A DNA stretch of 64,000 nt from Apostichopus japonicus (taxonomy: Eukaryota > Echinodermata > Holothuroidea > Aspidochirotida > Stichopodidae), in NCBI RefSeq assembly GCF_037975245.1, contig NC_092566.1, positions 13,427,001 to 13,491,000 of the forward strand, read 5' to 3'. The notes under the pieces were generated by a model that did not search any database, was not told the origin of the DNA, and saw only the letters and a program-made list of their open reading frames with translations. Shown piece by piece: positions 14,230 to 26,217 of this stretch; the first letter of the stretch is position 1; each line of letters begins with the position of its first letter. The translations under genes and the position numbers were made by a program.

Positions 14230-14860
14230 TATACACGCTCTGATCCAACCTTTGAACTAACTGTGACATTCTTGCATCACAGCCCTCCTTTTGTGAGGGC
14301 TACATTTGTTGACTTTTCAAGTGCCTTCAATTCCATTCCGCCGCACTTATTAATTCATAAAATCTTAACTTTGGGTGTTAATCGTAAGCTATTTTTGTGG
14401 ATTTTAAATCATTTAAGTGACAGACCACAGTTTGTTGCATTAAGTGGCATTTTGTTCTGATGTTCTGTCAGTTAGTACAGGTGCTCCCCAGGGAGGCTAT
14501 CTGTCGCCTGTCGTTTTCTGCCTGTACACCAATGATTACAGAAGTTAACAGGATGTCTGTTCTATTATTAAATATGCTGATGATACCATGATAAACGGTT
14601 ACCTGCATAACAATGTAACAACTAACCCTAACCCTACTCCCTAGAATGAAATAGGTGATTTTGTTATAAATACTTTGTTATGTTGTTGCTGTTGGTATTT
14701 TTACCTGTTTTTAAAATGTTCTGTGTTTTGTTTATATATACTTATTTTTAACTGTATTCTGTTTATAACTTTAATATTTGATATTTTATATATTTTGCTG
14801 CAGGGCGACAAATTTCCATATTCTAATGGACGAAATAAAATAAATCTATCTATCTAGTAA
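14230..14860 (+). mobile_element. Dead non-LTR retrotransposon fragment (RT and 3' end)
   Basis: 14287-14457 encodes RATFVDFSSAFNSIPPHLLI and continues LGVNRKLFLWILNHLSDRPQ, a CR1/L2/Rex-type reverse transcriptase core with the first catalytic aspartate (VDFSSAFN). A shift to the next frame at about 14460 restores STGAPQGGYLSPVVF, then a stop, then IIKYADDTM with the YADD catalytic box (about 14556-14600). After a deletion comes an AT-rich 3' part ending AATAAATCTATCTATCTA at 14857, the short-repeat tail of such elements. It is internally deleted, frameshifted and has a stop, so it is inactive. The CR1/L2/Rex grouping is by motif only. Confidence 0.9.
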
Positions 14861-15155
14861 GTCAAGTAAGTCATGCGTCCTGAATAGTGTTTCCAATCCA
14901 TACGGTATAGACAAATGACATGACACACGGTTTGGATTTTCATTCACTCGGTCTGTGAACTCTGCGAATGGACCAAACCTTTTCACCAGAAAGTAGGTTG
15001 GCATGATTGTGATATATTATATATGCTACCAATGTTACCGAAGGAGATCGTTAAGACCATACAGATGATATGCATAATTAGGCTATATCGTCATAGCAAC
15101 AGTACAAAAGTCGACCATTCCAAACTGTTAATACATGATGAAACAGTGATCCCTC

Positions 15156-15253
15156 CTTACCTGTACTCTCACAACCTTAGCACCATGTTCTAGAATGTCC
15201 TGGTAACCTTTTACGGTAGAATGTGGTGCTAAGGTTGTGAGGAGACAGGTAAG
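15156..15253. mobile_element. Hairpin-forming short element, family H
   Basis: Two 29-nt arms (15156-15184 and 15225-15253) are inverted repeats with two mismatches, sharing CTCACAACCTTAGCACC at the inner side. The loop of 40 nt includes TCTAGAATG. Related single-arm copies lie at 18232-18310 and 22263-22340. It looks like a short foldback MITE. Confidence 0.85.
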
Positions 15254-18231
15254 CTCGTCACTCGTCAATACCCAAACCAGTAATTAATGGTGTTACTACT
15301 GTAGCTTTATCATCAGAGTTGGATGTCTTGTGTACTACCGTTTGTTTCGGTAGACCTTGTGTGCACAACACTCAGCTAATGCTCCACACTGTATATTAGT
15401 GAGTACTCTATAATATTGACTAGGAACTTAACATCTGTCATTATGACCAGGTACTGTAGTTTCCACTCGTAATTGGATGTACCCATCTCTTTTAATTGAT
15501 GAGTCATTTGTGGTCTCAGTCATATGCATACTACTAATTAGCAAGTCGTTATTTTATACAGAAAGTGTTTAGTCACACAAAGTTACTAGAATGATTTTTG
15601 CTTCTATTGGGGGGGGGGGACCCCTCAAAGTGTGTTCAATAAGTTCATCATTTTGGTGCGATTTTCATTATTTTTGATCATTTTCTCCACTTCAGAAAAT
15701 AAATATTGTACCAAGTTCAATGTCAAATACTGCTTTGAAAGCTTATAATGCTTTTCTCATTGTCTTATTCTGCCTTGGCTCTCTTACACCGTCATTATTG
15801 GGGATCCTGTGGCGACTTTGAGGAAGTTCCATCACTAATATGTTTGTTGGAAGCCCATCGCTCGTCATCCTATATTACTTATCGCTGTCACAGCCAGGGA
15901 GTCGCTCTGTATCCATCTTGTCCATTTTGCTAACCAAAGTCTTTTTGGGGAGGAAGTTTAATTAAACTGAGCCCAGACTTGATTCTTACCATGCACAAAC
16001 ATTATCAGTCAGTCGTATCCAAACAAGTCAAACCAGTGACATCATGCAGTTGGGGCGAGCATTATGTGGCATTACTTCTCTTGGTAACCATGCCTTCTTG
16101 TTCATGGCTTCACAAATAATGAATGGTTCTGCTGCAGACTATAGAGACCATGTCATAATGTAGAACTTGTATATTAAGCTGTGCTGTCGGTCTATAGATC
16201 TACTCAGCAATGGAATCATCATATATTAGTTCGAAAACTGCAATGGCGTCTGGCCTCTTGTTTGCTTTACAAGGTATAACATTCGTATTAGGATATTCTC
16301 CATCTGACACTTTCAAGGCTGCTCAGAGATATTGAGTAAAGGCATATTGTCATGGCAACCTAGTTTTTCTTTTGATGGAGATTTGGGCATCCTGAGAGGA
16401 AGTTAGATGTTGCTAAGATCTTGTGGCTGAAAAGGGGGCGTGTTTATATTATCTTCTTTTTAGGGCTTATATTGTCATGATGATGTAAGGAAATTAGATT
16501 AGAATCAGATGCTCTGCCATTACAAAGGCAAAAACATTGCTTGTGCATGTAATAGGCTTTCTTTAAACCTCATTTAGGCTTTGGTGTCTAACTTGCTTTT
16601 GTGAAAAACAAGGTTTAATGTGAAGCAGCTTTCAGTGGACAGTCATATATGCAGTATGTTGTGCTTTGAACAAGCAAAGGACATCCTAAAGGGGTTTTAG
16701 CTTCTGAATTGGTCATATGGTTATAGGCAAGTGAAAAAGCTCATCTGATAGGGACATTTTCTTCAGTCAGTTTAATAAAGTAACTGTTAGTTTCTATAGG
16801 TAATTTGCATTAAGGATATTTTCACTTCAATTGCCTGTATTCATAGATGTCGTATCTAGTTGCTAGTACTACAGTAGCTGTTACTGGCCCTGGGTCTTGT
16901 AGTCACCCTAGAAGGCCCTACTGTACTCATGCTGTTGTGCCAGGTACAGTAATGTGTACTACTGTGACACATTGTTAAAACTAAGATGGACTCAAACTTA
17001 GAAGGGAAAGAAAGAAATAATAAATAAATTTCATAATTATATTCATGTAGATGGAAGGAATGACTATTGAGGTTGTTACTGCTTAGAGGAGGCCCTTCAA
17101 ATAGGGGTTGCCACCTTACTGTATGTTATTTGTAAAAAAAGACAGTTAATGAGACTTAACCTGATATCATCTTCTCAAAGGATGTCTTCCTCTCCATTAA
17201 ACTTCTTAAAATTCAAGTTGTTCCAGACAAACGGCTTTTAAATATAGATTCCCTGTCATTACGTTGTTATTTAAATCGCTATTCTGATCTTTAACTACTT
17301 TACATACTTGTTTGTTTATCGACTGCCATAAATATATGAAAATGAAATTCAGGCAGTCGATTTATACAGCTTATTGCTACGTCAGTTTTCTTTGCTCCAT
17401 GTCTCTTCATTACTTTTGTATTGATCTGAATTCAAATTTACATTTTATGGTGATCTACATTAAAACAGAAAACTGCTGATTTCATTTCCATCAAAATATA
17501 GGATTCTCCTGCATTTCAGGTAATGAGTTTTAAATCCTGAATAAATCATCCCCGTGTGTTGTCAGGGAAGGCATGAAATTAAGGATGTATGATAAAGGGA
17601 AACATATCTAAATTGCTGATTGGGTAGCATTAAGCATGCATCATTTGAATTAAGCATCCGTGAAGACAATACTCTCTTCTCTGTGTATAACTCTCAAGGT
17701 TGACATCCTTGTTTAAGTCTTAAACTTCCCTCCCCAAAAAAGGAAAGTGGGCAGACTTCTTCCCAGGGACCGCAAATCGAATTGGTAAAAGTCAACTGTC
17801 TTTATGGGCTGTGAATAGAATTGGTTCAAAGTAAAGCACTGGGAGTGGCTGTAGCATTTTAAATGGAAAGTGATAGTATATGTGCATTAGAGGTAAAACG
17901 AAAATGGATTTGACTCTTCGATATATTTGTTGGTGATGTGCATGTGTGTGCGTGACACCTTGGCTTCTAAACATGATAATATATGGTGGATGAGCTTCCT
18001 GTTTGGTATGTGGATGATTTTCTGTTGGGATCAACATTGGTCATTTCAGGTCAAAGTCTGAAAACCTTGTAAACACTATATCATCAAAAGTACAGCTTGG
18101 ATGAACTTTATACTTGGTATCTGGATCCAGCGAAGGTTAAAGTCAATAACTCGGAGAGTGAAGTAAAGCACAAAGGTCATTTGAGGTCAACAGGAAGACT
18201 CAAAAAGTAAAACTGTAGACTGTCACAGTTG

Positions 18232-18310
18232 ATTTACTTAATTCCTCGCTTACCTGTCTCCCTACAACCTTAGCACCTGTTTCTATCGTGCCTAGAATGA
18301 ACTGGTAACC
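18232..18310 (+). repeat. Family H repeat, single arm
   Basis: Shares CCTCGCTTACCTGTCTCC, ACAACCTTAGCACC and TGCCTAGAATG..CTGGTAACC with 15156-15253 and 22263-22340. No second arm; it runs directly into the 70-bp tandem repeat at 18307. Confidence 0.8.
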
Positions 18311-18550
18311 ACCACAAATTTATATTGTTATAGCTGCAACATTGAACTCCTTGTAGTTATGTTGATGGGGATAATTTAACCACCACATACATAGTGTTAT
18401 AGCTGCAACATTGAACTCGTTGTAGTTATGTTGATGTCTTAACCACCACTTACATAGTGTTATAGCTGCAACATTATACTTGTTGTAGTTATGTTGATGG
18501 GGATAATTTAGCCACCACAAACATATAGTGCTATAACTGCAACATTGAAC
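18307..18550. repeat. Tandem repeat of about 63-71 bp, 3.5 copies
   Basis: Units begin with AACCACCAC (or AGCCACCAC) at 18307, 18378, 18441 and 18509. Shared core is TATAGCTGCAACATTGAACT followed by TTGTAGTTATGTTGATG. The second unit lacks the GGGATAATTT segment, giving the shorter period. Confidence 0.93.
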
Positions 18551-18825
18551 ACTTTTTAATCAGCTTGATAGGGATAGTTTTTCACATTTTATTGCAAATC
18601 TATTGCAATACTTCCACCATTAACTTTAAACAGTTAAATTTATTTAAGTATAAAATATGGCATTGACATATCAAAGATTATAAATGAAGGATAAAATGTG
18701 TGTAAAATAGACTTAAAGCTAAATATCATATAAATATCGCAGGCAGATAGAAACAAATGTTAAGTTAATATTGAAGGGACAGAAACAGCAGAGCTATGGG
18801 AATCTCATCACTTACCATCACACTG

Positions 18826-18850
18826 ACACACACACACACACATACACACA
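18826..18850. repeat. CA microsatellite
   Basis: An ACACAC run with one CATA interruption. Confidence 0.9.
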
Positions 18851-20680
18851 GAGTTTTATTTTACTTGCTTTAATTATTCTCCGATTTGATGACCTTGTTT
18901 GCTAATGCTTCTGCTTGCTGCAACCACATGCTTACACTTCTGATTAGGCCATTAGAGTTACAAGAGAAAATACTGAGTGGTTCATTAAGCACTAATATAG
19001 TAATATGCCATGTTAATTTGCAACCACTTTTAGATGGATGTAAGTAAGGTAGCTGAGATAACTAGAAGTGATGCTTGTTTGCATTGTAGTAGAGAAGTGC
19101 AGAACAAACGTGTGTCACACCGGTGGAAATGAGAACTTGCCAGGCCATTTGTTGCCATGGTTATTTGTAGAGATTTCCTTGTTTGAATTTATTTCCCCCC
19201 CCCACCCCTAGTGCTTTGCATTTTCTTGGCTTTTAAGTGTCATCCTCCGAGGCTCTTCGTCACTGTCACAAAATGATTTTGACTGATGTAGGCTAGTCAA
19301 ATGTTAAGGAGTAGCTCTTTGCCTTGAACTTATGGAAACTTGTAATGCATGTAAAAAACAAGGACTTCCAGGAGAGAAAATTTGGCCTTTTTTTAGACCA
19401 ACTTGAATGAAAGTGTAATGGTTATGTAATTAAAGTTGTGGCTGTTTCCAGCCTTATTTTGCCTCCAGTGCAATTTGCTCTTTGCAATGCATTGGAGCTC
19501 ATAGTCAACATGCTGTTGTGCATGCCATGTATGTATGTAGATACTGTCATTGTATATATGCTTCCTGTACAAGGTGTGTAGGGACATGTGCTCGTTAGGG
19601 ATGGGTAATCTTGGAAAACCGAAATTGACAAATACTAGAAACGAGGAGCAGGCTATGTACGGCGTACATTTAGACAAATGTAAGCAGGAAAAGGCTAAAA
19701 AACCAACCAGGAGTCTGAGGGAAAGGAATGTTTGACTTTACAGTAGCTGGGGGGAGGGAGGGGGAGGTGTGACCCTAAACCTGTGACAACCATCCCTAGA
19801 AGATCCTTTTTGACCCTTGGCCCCTTATGGTGATCACTGTGTTTGTAAGCATCCATACTCTACTGATAGTCTATGACTGCAGAGGAAGACATTTCAACAA
19901 GCAGTCTTGACTGAACATGAAGCTGCCATTTATAGGTTGGTTAACTTTGCATCATTCTTCAGCACCAAGACATGCAATGTATTACACATCAAACTCAAAA
20001 CTCAAACTCCTTGAGTATAAGATACTGTATGTCACATTACAATTGTATTGGCTTTTCCTAATTAGTAAATTATTAATGCGTAATTCAACACAGAAGAAAA
20101 GTTTGTTTCCCACAACTTTAAGGTAATATTGTATGGTTTTATTTGCAAATCTTTGAAGTTTTGTTTAACTTGAAAATTTCTGTTGCTACTTCGCTGCACT
20201 AAATTGAAAGTTCAGATCCCTAATCTTCCTTTTAATAACCTTTTAAGTTTGGTAACACCGGATGGACTAATTCAACACAAAATGCAGCTACAGTATATTG
20301 CTTGTGGTCTTCCAATCCCAATCATTTCATCTCTGTTTCCAGAGTACTGTATGTGAAAAGATCAACTCCTTGCTTTTAGTACAGGTAATGGCTTTTTTAT
20401 CAAAGTTCTCAAACTGGTAATGCCATTGATGTCAGCAAAGTCCTTGTACCAAAATACATTGAAAGTACCAACACTTGCTACAGAGGGGGAGGGGGGTGGA
20501 AGGGGGGAGAACAGAGTTGGAGAACAGAGTTGGAGGGTTAAAGGTGGACAGATGTATTAAGAGGAGAGGAGATTGTTAAACTACTTCCTTGCAAAATGTG
20601 TTAGAATCAGTACTGCAAATGGAGACTGATATTTTGTTGAATTTCTAAAATATTTGTGTACGAAATACAGTACAGTGCCT

Positions 20681-20853
20681 GAGTGTCAAAAAGGAAAGTT
20701 GCCTCAACTTCAAACTCCTGCTCAGCTAGCAGGACTCAATATGAAACAATAGGGATTATCTCTGAAGACCTCTAAGTGTCTAAATATGTCTAAAAGATAG
20801 TCCTTTGCAGCCAGGATGCTGGAGCCCCCCCCCCCTCCCCTCAGCGTCCTACT
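20681..20853 (+). repeat. Dispersed repeat R3, copy 1
   Basis: Shares blocks with 41720-41902: AGTGTCAAAAAG, AAAGTTGC, GCTAGCAGGACTCAATATGA, AACAATAGGGATTAT, TCTGAAGA and CCTCAGC near the end. Diverged copies, same orientation, unknown class. Confidence 0.8.
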
Positions 20854-21490
20854 GTTAGATTCGGTACCTTACCAGAATGTGCGAACCGTACACTCAGCCT
20901 ATATACTTTCACTTATAGTATAAAAATCAGGGATTCTTGCCAAGAACTTGTGCATGAGCTACATGGACAAGTGAAACTGAAATTGACATAAAAATACTCA
21001 GTCTTGTGTCATGTACATACTGTACAATACAGCAACAAGTGCGATTTGCATCCCTGTGCATGGAAAGAAGTTTGCGATTTTCCAGATAATGAAGCACAAA
21101 AGAAACTACCGATTTAACTGGTCCTTAAATACATTCTTATGGAGACGTGCTGTCATTGTGTAACATTGCTGCACATGAATGTTATAATGTTGGCAGCATG
21201 TCAGGTAACTATAGTTACTCCACCAACTTGGGTGGTCAAGTACCAGAGTTCTGAATGTTTACTATCATGTGGAAACATTAATTCAAGAGTAAGAGAAATA
21301 TTATCTGGAATTGGGATCTCCAGTAAAATAGTTTTATATCTGTATGCACTCTAGCCCCCCTGCATGGTTGGAATTAAATGTATGACTTTGCTTACATGTG
21401 ACACATATGTATGCTATTTTCATGTTTCTGCAGTGCTGAGCAAGACCATGTAACTGTGGCTTCATAGGTAAAGGTTAATGATGGATCGAT

Positions 21491-22114
21491 ATGGGTAAAT
21501 TAATCCCACAGGAGATGGTTCTACATGTTAAAACATCCCACCCACTCTGTGTTTTACCAACTCCTTCTCCAATTATTACAAGAGCTGCAATACTTGTCCA
21601 ATTTTATTATCAAATAACCATGGAAGTGCAGTCTACACTAACAGTTTATCAAAAACAGTATTTATCCATTTATGCCACATTGTGTGAAGACTACTTACTT
21701 ACTCAATGGCTAAATTGCGAGGTAATCAAGCATATCGTTTTAATGGTGATGACACACGATATTTCTCTGGACAATAACCCTTTACATTGCCAGACCTTCA
21801 TGATAAGGAAGTTACAGACCATTAACACTTATGAGTGCAGGTTGCTTACCATAGTAATACTACATGATGTTTACATGAGAGAGTCATTAATCAAACTCCC
21901 AGGACTACTGATAGTAATTAAGCACCTAGGTCATAGGTCAGCGAGCCCCTCAGATTATGGAGACAGTATCAACAGATCAAACATGAGGATTTTAGTGTTC
22001 TCAAAGAAATTTAACCAATTTATGCAATATAGTGAAATTGTCGATGACAAATGGTCTTGGATTTCATCCTTGAATGATATGTTGTCTTTACAAGGCAGAA
22101 AGACTGTTACTTGA
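21491..22114 (+). CDS. Unexplained 207-codon ORF within an intron
   Basis: An ATG at 21491, with an in-frame stop 12 nt upstream, opens a frame of 207 codons to the stop at 22112-22114. This is by far the longest open frame in the window; intronic frames elsewhere rarely exceed 100-130 codons outside repeats. The protein is rich in Leu, Ile, Thr and Ser and I recognise no domain, signal peptide or transposase motif. It has a hydrophobic stretch around residues 129-143 but no clear membrane topology. It may be a chance frame, a remnant of a transposon (a family H repeat lies 150 bp downstream) or an intronless nested gene. No promoter or polyadenylation evidence was found. Confidence 0.25.
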   Translation: MGKLIPQEMVLHVKTSHPLCVLPTPSPIITRAAILVQFYYQITMEVQSTLTVYQKQYLSIYATLCEDYLLTQWLNCEVIKHIVLMVMTHDISLDNNPLHCQTFMIRKLQTINTYECRLLTIVILHDVYMRESLIKLPGLLIVIKHLGHRSASPSDYGDSINRSNMRILVFSKKFNQFMQYSEIVDDKWSWISSLNDMLSLQGRKTVT

Positions 22115-22262
22115 ACGAGTCATACGAAATTTCCTAACATCGCCAATTGGTCCTAGCAAGGGCTCGGGTTAAAATCGTAACATTAAATTAGTGTTTCAAA
22201 CGATCTATATTTCAAGTGCCAGAATAAATGTGAATACTTCAAGTTGTGCTCAAATTTGGATA

Positions 22263-22340
22263 ATTTACTTCGCTCCTCGCTTACCTGTCTCCTCACAACC
22301 TTAGCACCTCATTCTACCGTGTCTAGTATGCCCTGGTAAT
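22263..22340 (+). repeat. Family H repeat, single arm
   Basis: Contains CTCCTCGCTTACCTGTCTCC, TCACAACCTTAGCACC and CCCTGGTAATCTTTT, as in the other two copies. Located about 150 bp after the 207-codon ORF and 240 bp before exon B. Confidence 0.8.
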
Positions 22341-22579
22341 CTTTTAACACTGTGCACCCTCAACAACCAGCTCCTCCTGTCGTTGCCCTTCCTTCTCATT
22401 CTACCATTCAAAGTGTTTACACATGTTTTTCGTATTGGAAAAATTTTGTAGAACTACTTACTGTACAAGCAAGTTCACACTGCAATTCTTTCTAAAGACA
22501 TACTTAAAAGTGATGATTGTAGAAGATACTAAATGTCAACATTCTTGTCATTGTCCTTCTTTTTTCTTTCCTTTGACAG

Positions 22580-22634
22580 TTCAACTTCATGCAAGTATTC
22601 CAGAAGAGTACCATCATTATTTAGTGTTCGACCT
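22580..22634 (+). CDS. CAMK2: CaMKII exon B: kinase N-lobe to hinge
   Basis: The acceptor TTTGACAG precedes 22580 and the donor GTGAGT starts at 22635. It enters with two bases (TT, completing V with the G of exon A) and leaves with CT, completed to Leu by exon C. The peptide is (V)QLHASIPEEYHHYLVFDL. It matches the CaMKII beta-strand 4/5 and hinge segment (mammalian VRLHDSISEEGHHYLIFDL). The length of 55 nt is that of the vertebrate exon. Differences from the usual sequence are R to Q, D to A, S to P and G to Y, all in a surface loop; the hinge FDL is kept. It sits after a 15.8-kb intron, the longest in the window. Confidence 0.96.
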
Positions 22635-23008
22635 GTGAGTATCTGATTTTTATTAAATTTTTGTGAGTGCTGCATTCCTGAAAAAGACCTTGAGATTTCA
22701 ACTTTGGTTTATCTGTTAGCTTCATGTTAGCCAAGATTTTTTTTAAACACCTGCACACATAAAAATATGTTTTGCAAATGAAATATTGTCCGGGATGTGT
22801 ATTCTACAGGGCGGAATACAACCAAACATGCTGATAATCCCCTAGTAATACACAGCCAGTTTTTAATCAAGATATCTCACTTACATCAATGAAAACTGCA
22901 TTCATTTTCTAGTGAAAAGGATACCGAATCCAACTTGGATTCATCTTAGTCTGTTTCTGAGAGAAATAAACTATTTTTTGTTCCATTTCGCTGAAAAGAC
23001 TATTTCAT

Positions 23009-23033
23009 ATCATCATCATCATCATCATCATCT
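23009..23033. repeat. CAT microsatellite
   Basis: An uninterrupted run of eight CAT units. Confidence 0.95.
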
Positions 23034-23644
23034 TTGTCATCAAAGTTTATTTGGTAGAATTATCAGACTTTACAAGTGATAACGATTCGAAGGCTTAGAC
23101 AAAAGACCTGACAACAGTATCGATTCGGCCTTGAAAGAATATTCTAACAGAAAATGTATTCTCTGGCTCATGAAAGAGGAACATTTCCTCAAGTTCCTGG
23201 TGAAATTTGTATCTTTCTCGATGTAATAACATTTGAAGTTAACGTTTGTTGTACCAAAATTAAACTAGAAGTAAACAGGTGTGTTGTCATAGAGATTCAG
23301 ACCAAAATTTGTTTCATGCTTTTTCTTTGGAATGAATGTCATCAAAATTGTCTTCTTCAAAATGAAGATGAATTAACATATGCATGCACTACAGTCATTA
23401 GGGTAATGATAACTTCACACCCTCTGCAGTAAAGTTGGAACCCTATCCAATCCAAGGTCAAAAGGTGCAAAAATAAAAGAAAAACAAAGCTTCTAAGATG
23501 AACATTATATGATGTATATCCACCTTAGTAAGTTTACAAACTTTAATTTTCTTCTGAGGTCAAAGGTGATTTGAGGTCACCAGCGATCCCAAGTCTTTGG
23601 TTATCTCTAATATGTTATGTTGTAGTGTTACATTGACTGTCCTC

Positions 23645-23667
23645 ATATATATATATATATATATATA
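23645..23667. repeat. AT microsatellite
   Basis: An uninterrupted AT run of about 23 nt. Confidence 0.95.
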
Positions 23668-23881
23668 CATGGCAAGGAATCATTCAGCCAGCTGGTTTTC
23701 TGATTTGTTGGGATGTGATAAACATTGACAGAGCATGTTCTGTCCCTTAGAGATCATTTCTTTCACTATCAAACACTATCTCTCTTTCTCTTTCTCTCTG
23801 TAATAGCAATAACCTTCTGTGCAATTGTACCCCTGGTTTAGAGTATCAGTGCTCTAGGCCAGTCAGCATGTTCAGTCAGTA

Positions 23882-23912
23882 TAATATAGTTTATGCATAA
23901 TAAACTATATAG
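23882..23912. repeat. Short AT-rich inverted repeat
   Basis: Arms TATAGTTTAT and ATAAACTATA flank a few bases, giving a perfect 10-bp stem. No known role. Confidence 0.6.
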
Positions 23913-24774
23913 CTCAGTCTGTCTGTACAAAGCCAAACCATTCGATTCTACTTAAAAAACAAAAACATTATCTGTAAGAATCTTGCCCCTTTGAATGCCT
24001 TGCATGCAGAATCATCTAGCATGGAAGGAGTCTCTCATTTTGCTGGCAGAGATGTATTTATTATCACTGATCAACATTTGCAGAAGGCATTTGAAGATGC
24101 AGCATGGCAACGGAAGTTAGCAACAAATGAAATTTAATGACGGGAAGATGATCAAGAATGATTGAATGTTATCTGGCATCAAGAAACATTTTTTACTCTT
24201 AAATGTGTCATTGCCCAATAGTAATGAGCTTCGTCAAATGATTTGAAGGCATAACTAAATCCTCCAATGGGGGTCATTGACTGTTCAAGATGACAGTAGG
24301 CTTTTAAGGATTGCTTTTGGTACATTGTCATCAATGCTAATATTGAGAAATGTAGAACCAATGTACAGCAGTTTGGCGAAGTTCACTTGACAATCCCAAG
24401 ATCTCACTTATAGAAATAAATTAATTTTACTGAAGAATACCTGCTTATACAGTATCAAAACTTGTGTGGGAGAAAATATTGTAGAAGAATGTATTTTATA
24501 TTAATCACTGGCTAATTAATGTTCAGTTGGTAGAGACAACCCGAGACGATGTCTCGGTTCAGTATTGTTTGCAGCTAATTCTTGGTGTAGGATTGGTCTT
24601 GATTCTGGTGTTAGGCACTATTTAATACAAATTATTATTATTAAACAGATGGACTTATAAAACTACTAAATTGTACAGTGCTGGGCCTGTGAAAAGCTAC
24701 ATCTGTACGGAAGCATAGGATAAATTTCAAGTGTGCACACAAAGCAACACATTATGTATGCATGTATTTTAGAT

Positions 24775-24989
24775 CCTCCTGCAAGCAGGAACTCACAAAG
24801 AAGCCTCATTGGCTTATCAAAGCCGCAAGCTGACAGAAGTCAGTCTCTTAGATTCATATTTAATGTCAATGATTATGAATTGTCAACAACTATGTAATTG
24901 GACGATATACATTATTCTTGGAGTGACTCGAACTCGGGACCTTATGATTGAAAGGCACCGGCGTTAACCACTGAGCTAACACTCCTAGA
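24775..24989 (-). mobile_element. tRNA-derived SINE, copy 1
   Basis: Read on the minus strand it starts CTAGGAGTGTTAGCTCAGTG, has a pol III A box (TAGCTCAGTGG) and B box (GAGTTCGAGTCAC) spaced as in a tRNA, then a body of about 145 bp ending CTTGCAGGAGGATC. The head can pair GGAGTG with CACTCC like an acceptor stem. It is collinear with the + strand copy at 61704-61925, with a few substitutions. It would be transcribed by pol III and mobilised by a partner LINE; it encodes no protein. Confidence 0.93.
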
Positions 24990-25810
24990 ACATGTGTGTG
25001 TGTGAGTGGTTTTGACATGGTATACAAAATCATCCCTTTGCCAATGCAGAGTTGCAATTTTTTTTTCTTTTTTTTTACTGTCCCTTCCTGCAGTTGTTCT
25101 TTAGCTTATTATAAATGTATTTTCCAATTATAAAAAGTTATGCTGTTAATCAATAGGTTTGCTATGCATGTTGAACAATTTTACAGAAAAACCTTCCTGT
25201 GCAAAAACTAGACAAGTAAATTATTTAGCCAACAATAAATCAATTTAGGTAATATGGTATCAATGGCAAAAGTCAGCTTTACAGTTCTAGTGTGTTGGTT
25301 TCTGCTTATATTGCAATCTTGGTACTTAGTTTTTAATGTCAAAGGGTAATATTGTGTGGGTAGCATACAACTCAAGGTCACAGAACATGCAACCTGCCTT
25401 TATCAGTTTGTTTGATTGTTTAAACTCTTAAAAATCAAAAGTCAAATCGTGTGTCTAGTATGCCTTGAATATGTTATGAGTATCGTGGTGCAATAGTAAA
25501 ACTGGATGGAAAAGCAGTTAACCACATTTAACCCAGGTTCTATTTTTGCCAAGCTGAGGCCAAAAAAGTGTCGAGCCATACAGGCTGAAGTGTTGTTTTG
25601 AGGCCGGTGTATGAGAACTGACATTGAAGATACCAGCCAGTAGAGGGATGGCATAATTAGGAAGACACTTAATTAGGTGTTTTAATCATCTCATTGTTTC
25701 CCAATGCTGTTTGTGAATAAACTAAGTTGCACTTCATGAAAGGGTCCAACATCTACTTTATTATTTAAATACTCTATACGGTAGCTTTCGGCTTCATTAA
25801 TCAGCAGTTT

Positions 25811-26217
25811 TGACTTTTTAAGATCTGAAATTTATTTCTGTAAAATGAATAACCTCTTAATTTTTCTGAACACAAAATGAATATAAGCAAACTGCAGTGC
25901 AGGATATTCTGAAACAAGAGATATTACATACTGTATAAAGTGACAAAGTTTATACCCCAGCTATGACGTGAATGTGTCTGCTGTTTTGAGAATGCCTGCT
26001 CTATCACTCAGTCTAGAATTACCGAACATTTCAGGGAAACAATTATCTTGTCAGGTTCCTCGTTTACAGTGCCTGGCACTTTTTGAATCTGATTGATAAT
26101 AACTGCTGTGGACCGTTGTAACTTGTATTTTGGATCTGTTCCTGTTTGAGACTGATGACTCAGTGAATTAAGAGGTTATTCATTGTATAGAAATAAATTT
26201 CAGATCATAAAAATTCA
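25811..26217. mobile_element. 407-bp element with about 53-bp inverted ends
   Basis: The left arm (25811-25866) and right arm (26163-26217) are inverted copies sharing GATCTGAAATTTATTTCT and AATGAATAACCTCTTAATT, with few mismatches. The outer ends are TGA(C/A)TTTTTA(A/T)GATC. The 300-bp interior has no ORF. This looks like a MITE; no clear target duplication could be read. As intron RNA it could fold into a long stem. Confidence 0.85.

Larger units (their letters stand above)
6736..22579 (+). other. Intron between exons A and B (15.8 kb)
   Basis: GT-AG intron. It contains a TTAA-bounded inverted-repeat element (9617-10437), a retrotransposon fragment (14230-14860), a hairpin repeat (15156-15253) and two related copies (18232-18310, 22263-22340), a 70-bp tandem repeat (18307-18550), a CA run, one copy of a dispersed repeat (20681-20853) and a 207-codon ORF (21491-22114). 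Nothing was recognised in 6736-9600, 10440-14200 or 15260-18230. Confidence 0.9.

Noticed and set aside
14618-14640. Telomere-like CTAACCCTAACCCTA
   Set aside because: Only two units, inside a retrotransposon remnant; too short to mean a telomeric site.
15241-15253. Strong donor-like CAGGTAAG
   Set aside because: It is the outer end of the hairpin element arm; no exon precedes it.
24930-24990. Functional tRNA gene
   Set aside because: A and B boxes are good, but the anticodon and T stems do not pair and the sequence continues into a SINE body.
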